Below, piece after piece: positions 23,266 to 28,733 of a stretch of DNA of 28,733 nucleotides. The notes under the pieces are model-generated. The model made no database searches. It was not told the DNA's origin and saw only the letters and a program-made list of their open reading frames with translations. Source of the DNA: Thermoplasmata archaeon (GTDB lineage Archaea > Thermoplasmatota > Thermoplasmata > Thermoplasmatales > Thermoplasmataceae); the NCBI GenBank assembly GCA_021802365.1, contig JAKAAJ010000007.1:1-28733 (forward strand). Direction: 5' to 3'. A program made the position numbers and the translations under genes. Numbering within the stretch: the first letter of the stretch is position 1; the number at the start of each line of letters is the position of its first letter.

Positions 23266-24738
23266 CTGTTTATATTTCTTATATTTCTGGCCACTATAAT
23301 TGTCGCAATAGCGTCATTTTTCATAAAAGTAAAAAGAGACCTGTTTGCTACTGTTTTTGCAGGAATTTTTGCTGCTCTTGTCATAATTTATAGCTTTGTA
23401 AGATTCAGTTCCGGCTATACGGGAGGCTTCATTTCCAGGGTTTCATATTCTCTTGCCCCATCCATTGGAATAAATTTCACCACTGGTGTTAGCGGGTTTA
23501 CGGATGCACTTCTCATTCTGTCGGTAATTGTGATATTTATCTCAACTCTTATAGCAGAGAAAAAGGAACTTGACAGGCTAATGTTCAGCTACATACTTAC
23601 AACTGAAGTTGGTCTTATCGGAGTTCTTATCTCCAGAGACTTCCTGTTTTTCTATATTTTCTGGGAAGTTGTACTGATACCTGTATACTTCATGATTGCC
23701 CAATTCGGAAAGTTTAGAAAAGAGAGCATTGGACTGAAGTTCTTCGTCTACACGCATATAGGTTCTGTGTTCCTCCTTCTCTCAATATTTGCTGTTTACA
23801 CGTATAACTTTGATAGGACCGGTGCCCTTACATTCCAGATTGGTTCACTGATGACAAACAGCACTTTTTCATATATGCCTGCTTTCTGGAGGGACTTCAC
23901 AATTTTCGGATTCCTGTTCGCATTCCTGGTTAAGATGCCAGTATTTCCGCTGCATTCCTGGCTGCCTGATTCTTACGAATCAGCACCGTACCCTGCCACT
24001 GTCATTCTATCTGGAGGGCTGTCACTGATGGGTGGTCTGGGACTGTTCGGGATATTACTTCCTGTTACTCAGTCACTCGGCACGTTTGTTCTATCATTTC
24101 TCATTGGTATTGGCATAATCAGCCTTATCTACTTCGCTCTGGCGGCTATGATGCAGTCCAGCCTTAAGAGAATGATGGCACTTGCAAGCGCTGCTTCTAT
24201 GGGCTTTGTGGTACTTGCCTTCGGAGCAGGAGGGTTGGAGACAGGTTATGAGAAAACACTTGAGCTTTCAGGCGGAATGTTCCAGATTGTGGCACATGGT
24301 CTGATAATGGCATTTGTGTTCTCAGCACTCTACTTCATAAAGAGATCCACAGGAAAAGAAAACATTCAGGAATTAGGGGGGATATTCAGGGAGACTCCAT
24401 TCCTTGCATCATTCCTGCTTGCAGGTCTGCTTGCTTCTCTGGGACTACCTGGGATGGCAGGATTCATAGGGGAGTTCTCTGTCCTTGTTGGCTCTTTCCA
24501 GGCCATCGGATGGGTCATCCTGTTTGTCATCTTCGGGATGATTCTCACAGCCTCTTACCACATATGGGCAGCTCAGAGGTCCCTATATGGCCCTTACAAC
24601 GAAAATCTTGGACGGATTCGTGACTCCGGTACTTACCAGACTATTGTCCTTGGTGCCAGCTTAATTGTTATACTCATACTCGGTATATTTCCAAATCTGC
24701 TATTTGGACTGCTCACTGCTTATTCAGGAGGTCTCTAA
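23266..24738 (+). CDS. nuoM: NADH-quinone oxidoreductase-like subunit M, apparent CTG start
   Basis: NuoM is the middle antiporter-like proton pump. Conserved parts include FYIFWEVVLIPVYFMI (channel Glu), KMPVFPLHSWLPDSYESAP (channel Lys and broken helix) and ASLGLPGMAGFIGEF. The first ATG/GTG/TTG-like start (GTG at 23530) would cut off the first two helices and the conserved SLAPSIGINFTTGVSGF segment. In-frame coding extends upstream to the stop at 23242 with no ATG, GTG or TTG. CTG at 23266, one base after the nuoL stop, gives LFIFLIFLATII and a 490-residue protein, normal for NuoM. Alternatives are a +1 frameshift from nuoL or a base error at the start codon. Confidence 0.9.
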   Translation: MFIFLIFLATIIVAIASFFIKVKRDLFATVFAGIFAALVIIYSFVRFSSGYTGGFISRVSYSLAPSIGINFTTGVSGFTDALLILSVIVIFISTLIAEKKELDRLMFSYILTTEVGLIGVLISRDFLFFYIFWEVVLIPVYFMIAQFGKFRKESIGLKFFVYTHIGSVFLLLSIFAVYTYNFDRTGALTFQIGSLMTNSTFSYMPAFWRDFTIFGFLFAFLVKMPVFPLHSWLPDSYESAPYPATVILSGGLSLMGGLGLFGILLPVTQSLGTFVLSFLIGIGIISLIYFALAAMMQSSLKRMMALASAASMGFVVLAFGAGGLETGYEKTLELSGGMFQIVAHGLIMAFVFSALYFIKRSTGKENIQELGGIFRETPFLASFLLAGLLASLGLPGMAGFIGEFSVLVGSFQAIGWVILFVIFGMILTASYHIWAAQRSLYGPYNENLGRIRDSGTYQTIVLGASLIVILILGIFPNLLFGLLTAYSGGL

Positions 24739-26199
24739 ATGTCTGCGTTAGATTTAGGTATAGGTTCAACAGCTACATTCTCTCATCTCATTCCGGAAAT
24801 ATTTCTGGGCCTTCTGGGGTTCGCAATACTCTGGACAGGTGTCAGGAATATAGGGGAAAAGGTGATCTCATGGACAACATTTGCAGGGCTTGGTATTGCT
24901 GCACTTCTTGTCTTTTTGCTTGATCCTTCCTCGGGAAGCGCCTATTCTGGGGTCATGGTCTTCAACAATTTTGGGAAATATTTCGCCATAATAATGCTGA
25001 TTTCCTCAATGTTTATCTGCTACCCATTTTCCACTAAGAATTATCAGAAATCAGAGATATTTTACTCTACCCTTCTTTTCCTGAATGTTGGAATGGTGGT
25101 AGCTGCATTCAGTTATAACCTGATTGCACTTTTCATTGCCTTCGAATCTGTCAGTATAGGGACCTATGTTCTTTCAAGCTTTGGCAAGACAAGAAGAAAC
25201 CTGGAGGCCTCCATCAAGTACTTCTTCACTGGAACTATAGCAACTGCATTCATCCTTTTCGGTGCCAGCTTCTATTACATGGGAACTGGAACATTCAGCA
25301 TCTCTTCATCTGCCCTTTCTCATGTCACAGGCTCACCGGAAATAACACTTGCACTTGCTTTCCTGATTATAGGGTTCGGGTTCAAGCTGGCACTCTTTCC
25401 GTTCCACCAGTGGGCTCTTGACACTTACGATGGTACAGAAAACTCAGTTTCAGCATTCCTGGCCGCAGGAAGCAAGATTCTGGCATTCATGGTCATTCTA
25501 AAGGTGTTCCTTTCCGGTTTCTCTTTCGACCACACGGCGGTATTTTACCTCTTTGTGATACTTTCAATCATAACAATGACCTATGGGAATATCTCTGCAC
25601 TTTCCCAGAGCAATCTAAAGAGGATACTTTCCTATTCAAGCATTGCTCAGGCCGGCTACCTGGTTCTGGTTCTGGCAGTGGTTGCAGGCAGCGGCAGCCC
25701 AACCTCAACAGTGTCGGAATTTGCCATAGCAGCAGGAATGTTCTACTCACTTGTCTATATATTCATGAAGGGTGGGGCATTCATAACAATGAATGCTGTT
25801 CCTAAGGATAATGTGGAACTGGAAGACGTCTCAGGTCTTGGAAAGAGGTCCCCTGCAACAGCAGTTAGCCTGTCAGTTATAATGCTGGCACTTGCAGGAA
25901 TTCCCCTTACCGGAGGATTCCTTGCAAAATACTACCTGTTTCTTGCACTAATTGAGGGCAGCCTGTGGTGGCTTGCAGTTATTGCCATACTGAACAGCGC
26001 TATATCTGTATTCTATTATTTCAGGGTTATAACTTACATGTTTGCAAGAGACCCGGCAGAGGGTGAAACTGCAGTTCCCTACAGTGCAAAGGCTCCTGTT
26101 GTGGCTGCCGCAGTTATTACTGTTGCACTGTTCTTCATTGGAATAATTGCTTCCTTCATGCCAACTCTCATAAGCGCCGCTGGAGGAATTTTCGGGTGA
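24739..26199 (+). CDS. nuoN: NADH-quinone oxidoreductase-like subunit N
   Basis: NuoN is the third antiporter-like subunit. The 486-residue, ~14-helix protein has FIAFESVSIGTYVLSSF (channel Glu), GFKLALFPFHQWALDTYDG (lysine and broken helix) and LAGIPLTGGFLAKYYLF, all family blocks. It starts at the ATG directly after the nuoM stop, with a very good AGGAGGT site (24726-24732). It is the last recognised complex I gene; two small unknown genes follow in the same operon. Confidence 0.94.
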   Translation: MSALDLGIGSTATFSHLIPEIFLGLLGFAILWTGVRNIGEKVISWTTFAGLGIAALLVFLLDPSSGSAYSGVMVFNNFGKYFAIIMLISSMFICYPFSTKNYQKSEIFYSTLLFLNVGMVVAAFSYNLIALFIAFESVSIGTYVLSSFGKTRRNLEASIKYFFTGTIATAFILFGASFYYMGTGTFSISSSALSHVTGSPEITLALAFLIIGFGFKLALFPFHQWALDTYDGTENSVSAFLAAGSKILAFMVILKVFLSGFSFDHTAVFYLFVILSIITMTYGNISALSQSNLKRILSYSSIAQAGYLVLVLAVVAGSGSPTSTVSEFAIAAGMFYSLVYIFMKGGAFITMNAVPKDNVELEDVSGLGKRSPATAVSLSVIMLALAGIPLTGGFLAKYYLFLALIEGSLWWLAVIAILNSAISVFYYFRVITYMFARDPAEGETAVPYSAKAPVVAAAVITVALFFIGIIASFMPTLISAAGGIFG

Positions 26200-26205
26200 T
26201 ATTCA

Positions 26206-26574
26206 ATGACTATAATGTCTGATCTTGAAATACTTAAAAGCTCCCTGATATATGGGGAACCGGAAGTTGCCGTCAAGCTGATTGATAGAAAGGAAAAAAA
26301 ACTGAAGTATCTTATGCGGATCAGCAGGAAACCACGCCCAGATCTTTCTGATCATCTGGCAATGCTGGAATGTTTTAAAGAGATTATAACCGGTGAAATA
26401 AGCCTCGAAGATTTCAGGGAACGCATGTCAGGAATCCGGTCATTAGTCAGCCTGATGCCTCCTGATGGTGTGGATTTTGCTCTGGACAACATTGCGTATA
26501 CTGTCCAGCTTGCAGTGGACAGATATAATATCAGGTATCCTAAATACGATTCAAAGAGGTGCGATGATAGATGA
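26206..26574 (+). CDS. Unrecognised 122-residue protein trailing the nuo operon
   Basis: I do not recognise this protein. It is soluble-looking, highly charged and probably mainly helical, with no signal peptide, membrane helix or iron-sulfur motif; the only Cys residues are in MLECFKE and near the C-terminus. It starts 6 bases after nuoN with GGGTGA at 26193-26198, and a second in-frame ATG at 26215 is less well placed. Its 3' end overlaps the next gene by ATGA. The tight coupling suggests a job with complex I, such as assembly, electron input or regulation, but that is inference from position only. Confidence 0.75.
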   Translation: MTIMSDLEILKSSLIYGEPEVAVKLIDRKEKKLKYLMRISRKPRPDLSDHLAMLECFKEIITGEISLEDFRERMSGIRSLVSLMPPDGVDFALDNIAYTVQLAVDRYNIRYPKYDSKRCDDR

Positions 26575-26828
26575 CGAAGCCACATTTCACGGATTGTTTC
26601 AAACATTTTCATGGTGAGGAAGAAGAGGCGGCTGAAGTTATTCACTGCCTGAAGAAATTCGGGGAGCAGATATACTTCGACGACAAAGCAGGAAGACTTG
26701 TAATGGGCAGAGAAAAATACGATCCAGATCAGGGGGAGAATATGAAGGGCCTCAGCGATGCACTTGGAATCACAGACAGGAAAAGCTATGAAGAGGCTGA
26801 CAAGAAATTCAACCTTACAATGTACTGA
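26571..26828 (+). CDS. Unrecognised 85-residue protein ending the nuo operon
   Basis: I do not recognise this protein. It is small and acidic, with a Cys/His-containing N-terminal stretch (CFKHFHGEEEEAAEVIHC, Cys9 and Cys26) and a charged C-terminal half. The Cys/His content could bind a metal, but there is no standard zinc or iron-sulfur motif. It starts with an ATGA overlap on the preceding gene and has GAGGTG at 26556-26561. Base composition and site usage look like the neighbours. It is probably the last gene of the nuo transcript, since a T-run and promoter-like element follow. Confidence 0.72.
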   Translation: MTKPHFTDCFKHFHGEEEEAAEVIHCLKKFGEQIYFDDKAGRLVMGREKYDPDQGENMKGLSDALGITDRKSYEEADKKFNLTMY

Positions 26829-26862
26829 CCATAGAATAGCCTACACCGGGATATACACATAA

Positions 26863-26873
26863 TTTTTTTAATT
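26863..26873 (+). promoter_or_regulatory. T7 run and TATA-like element before the crotonase-fold gene
   Basis: TTTTTTTAATT lies with its centre about 29 bases before the ATG at 26897, and no Shine-Dalgarno site intervenes. It is the likely end of the nuo transcript and the promoter of the next gene. Confidence 0.5.
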
Positions 26874-26896
26874 GTAAACATCCTGCGATCTACATT

Positions 26897-27634
26897 ATGA
26901 TTCAGAAGTCAGCACAGATCAATCTGCAGAATATATCTGAGTACATATCAGTGCTGGAGATTGACAACGGGGTGAACAACACACTTAACATTGAGGGTTT
27001 GGACGATCTGTACTCAGTTCTCTCGACACTCGCTGATGATGATCCAAAAGTTGTACTCATAACTGGAAAGGGTGAACGGTCCTTCTGCATGGGCTATTCA
27101 TCCAATTGCAGTGAGGAGGCTAACAATTCTACCGTGAGAGAGGCACGTGATCTCGCCCTTTCAGCAGTGAGAATGATTCGGGCTTCGCGCCACTATTTTC
27201 TGGCAGGGGTTAACGGTTATGCCTTTGATCTTGGCCTTGAACTTGCGCTTGCCAGTGATCTTTCCATTGTATCGTCAAGAGCGAAACTTGGCATGCCTGG
27301 CCTTAAGTACGGAATGCCGCCATTCACAGGTGTACTTACTGACACAACACTGAATATGACTGGCGAAGCCTATTCGCATCTAAAATCCGGAAATCTAATA
27401 GATGCGGGACAGGCCAGCAGTCTGGGTCTCGTGGACAACGTTGTCGATTACGCGAACTTCCGGCGTGAGATACTGAATTATTGTAGATCACTCAATCCGG
27501 AATATCTCTCGAACTATAAGGTGGTAAAGAGGCCAGAAGTTCCAAGGATAGACTCAGACAGGCTTTTCTTTCAGGTATACAGGGTTTCCTGCAAGAACAT
27601 CATGGATCTAGAGCGCTTCAGAAACTCTCTTTGA
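26897..27634 (+). CDS. Crotonase-fold (enoyl-CoA hydratase/isomerase-like) protein, atypical active site
   Basis: The 245-residue product aligns with the crotonase superfamily: VVLITGKGERSFCMGY is the first oxyanion strand and AGVNGYAFDLGLELALASD the second. The usual GYALGGG is changed to GYAFDLG, so the glycine whose NH helps form the oxyanion hole appears to be Leu. The first hydratase glutamate (ELAL) is kept, but the second (in PE) is Gly in MPGLKYG. It is thus unlikely to be an ordinary enoyl-CoA hydratase; it may be an isomerase, a hydrolase-like enzyme or a non-catalytic relative. Its 3' end overlaps the convergent tatC gene by 27 bases. Confidence 0.85.
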   Translation: MIQKSAQINLQNISEYISVLEIDNGVNNTLNIEGLDDLYSVLSTLADDDPKVVLITGKGERSFCMGYSSNCSEEANNSTVREARDLALSAVRMIRASRHYFLAGVNGYAFDLGLELALASDLSIVSSRAKLGMPGLKYGMPPFTGVLTDTTLNMTGEAYSHLKSGNLIDAGQASSLGLVDNVVDYANFRREILNYCRSLNPEYLSNYKVVKRPEVPRIDSDRLFFQVYRVSCKNIMDLERFRNSL

Positions 27635-28432
27635 CGCCTCCTCAGTTTTTCTAACCCATCTTTCAGAGAAGTATACTCCAACAAAATACAGCGATATCAT
27701 TGGGATGGCTATGATGATCATGGTGAATCCGGTAACCCCAGGGGAGAAGATCATGCCAATAACAAGCGATATAACTACTGCGTATCTCCAATGGCTTCTC
27801 CAGTATTCGGCTGGGACAAGCCCCACCCTGGTAAGCCCATACATAAATACAGGGACTTCAAATGAGAACCCAAATAGAAGTATGTAAAGAATCAGGAACG
27901 ATTCAAAGCTCATCAGGCCAACGCTCTCTATAGCTCCAAGACCGATGTCAAAATCATTAAAAATTCTGAAAAGCTCTGGCGCTACGAAATATATGCCGAA
28001 AAAGGCGCCTGTGAAGAAAAGCGCTGATGCTGGAAAGAGGATGCTGTGTACAAGCTCCCTCTCGTGTTTTTTCAGCGCAGGCTCAATGTACTGGAGTACC
28101 TGGTAAAGAAGGTAGGGCATGGTAATTATCAAATCCAGGAAAAGAATGATAAGAAAATCTGTTGCTACCCCATCTGCAGGCTTTAAGATAAGAAGTTTAG
28201 TCCCACTTGGAAGTATATGGAGTTCCAGAATGTGAAGGAATTGGGCCCCTATGTTGTTTGTTACATCAAATTTCAGCAGTGGTATATCATGCCCGAATAT
28301 GTTATAGTCACCGACCCTGAAAATAATAAACAGAATGAAAAAAAATCCATAAACTTTCAAAAAACTGATAAACCTAACTCTTAACTCTGAGACATTTCTC
28401 AGAATTATTGGTAGGAAATCATCGTCGGACAT
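27608..28432 (-). CDS. tatC: Twin-arginine translocase subunit TatC
   Basis: TatC is the multi-spanning receptor of the Tat pathway, which exports folded, often cofactor-bearing proteins. The 274-residue protein has six hydrophobic segments. The N-terminal SELRVRF matches the TatC LxELRxR motif used in signal-peptide recognition, and FSFEVPVFMYGL contains the conserved FE-P segment. The loop between helices 1 and 2 is somewhat long. It follows tatA with a TGATG overlap, so the two are co-translated. The stop codon lies inside the 3' end of the convergent crotonase-fold gene. Confidence 0.93.
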   Translation of the reverse strand: MSDDDFLPIILRNVSELRVRFISFLKVYGFFFILFIIFRVGDYNIFGHDIPLLKFDVTNNIGAQFLHILELHILPSGTKLLILKPADGVATDFLIILFLDLIITMPYLLYQVLQYIEPALKKHERELVHSILFPASALFFTGAFFGIYFVAPELFRIFNDFDIGLGAIESVGLMSFESFLILYILLFGFSFEVPVFMYGLTRVGLVPAEYWRSHWRYAVVISLVIGMIFSPGVTGFTMIIIAIPMISLYFVGVYFSERWVRKTEEASKRVSEAL

Positions 28433-28731
28433 CAGTTTTCGGAGTTGATCTTCTGCTTTATTTCACTGAGCACGTCTTCTTTGCTCTTGTTCTCTGGGTC
28501 AATACCAAGATCTCTGGCTATCTGGCTATAGTCTGTTTCTTTCTTCACAGGTGAATCCACAGGCCCGTTGACGGCTTTTGATAATTCATTTTTAATCTCC
28601 ATCTGACCCCTTTTAAACTCACCAGTGGCTCTGCCAATATTTCTGGCGAATTCTGGTATTTTCTTTGTACTTCCAAAGAGCAGCAGGACGACCGCGATAA
28701 TTATAATCCAGTCGATTGGGCTGTCAAACAT
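28432..28731 (-). CDS. tatA: Twin-arginine translocase subunit TatA
   Basis: The 99-residue product has the TatA/B plan: one short N-terminal membrane helix (IIIIAVVLLLFG), the FG hinge, an amphipathic helix STKKIPEFARNIGRATGEFK and a charged, coiled-coil-like tail. TatA oligomers form the translocation path with TatC. The start ATG is only 2 bases from the window edge, so upstream signals are not visible; the N-terminus has the expected length for a complete TatA. A TatB role cannot be excluded. Confidence 0.93.
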   Translation of the reverse strand: MFDSPIDWIIIIAVVLLLFGSTKKIPEFARNIGRATGEFKRGQMEIKNELSKAVNGPVDSPVKKETDYSQIARDLGIDPENKSKEDVLSEIKQKINSEN

Positions 28732-28733
28732 TA

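Noticed and set aside
23530..23532. GTG at 23530 as the nuoM start
   Set aside because: It would remove the first two helices and the conserved SLAPSIGINFTTGVSGF segment, leaving a 402-residue protein, too short for NuoM.

Overview
The window looks like a chromosomal segment of a Thermoplasmatales-type euryarchaeon (Thermoplasma / Ferroplasma / Picrophilus relatives; I cannot fix the genus). The archaeal markers are Alba, the small subunit of archaeal primase, the GatD/GatE tRNA amidotransferase, and a complex I operon with no NADH module. A sedolisin-type protease, which family knowledge ties to acidic surroundings, adds an acidophile flavour. Genes are tightly packed. I see no rRNA, tRNA, CRISPR array, insertion sequence or prophage, and no gene-free stretch over 300 bases.

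Layout. 15-284 Alba; 406-1401 a trans-prenyl diphosphate synthase; 1447-3000 an ALDH7-type aldehyde dehydrogenase. 3068-5822 is a three-gene methionine unit: MTHFR-like protein, a likely MetE N-terminal half, and the zinc-binding MetE catalytic half. 5830-9237 (minus) is a very large membrane-anchored S53 protease, divergent from primase PriS (9289-10443). Then come a rubredoxin-less rubrerythrin with a DUF3501 protein (10509-11512), an acyl-CoA dehydrogenase, a DUF72 protein and gatD-gatE (11558-16572). 16643-26199 is a 12-gene nuo operon in the order A-B-C-D-H-I-J1-J2-K-L-M-N, trailed by two unrecognised small genes (26206-26828). The window ends with an unusual crotonase-fold protein (26897-27634) and convergent tatA-tatC (minus).

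How the genes work together. The nuo operon encodes the quinone-binding and proton-pumping arms of complex I but not NuoE, F or G, so the electron donor must enter by another route. The prenyl synthase near the window start has residues typical of long-chain enzymes and could supply the quinone tail. TatA/TatC would export folded proteins; the protease has an ordinary N-terminal signal.

Expression signals. Genes at the head of transcription units have an AT-rich TATA-like element centred about 24-30 bases before the start codon and little or no Shine-Dalgarno sequence, which suggests leaderless mRNAs. Genes inside operons nearly all carry strong GGAGGT/GAGGTG-type sites and many stop/start overlaps. 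Start codons are diverse (ATG, GTG, TTG). Two genes, gatE and nuoM, have no ATG, GTG or TTG available for their conserved N-termini and appear to start at CTG. The nuoL/nuoM junction also resembles the prfB +1 frameshift site.
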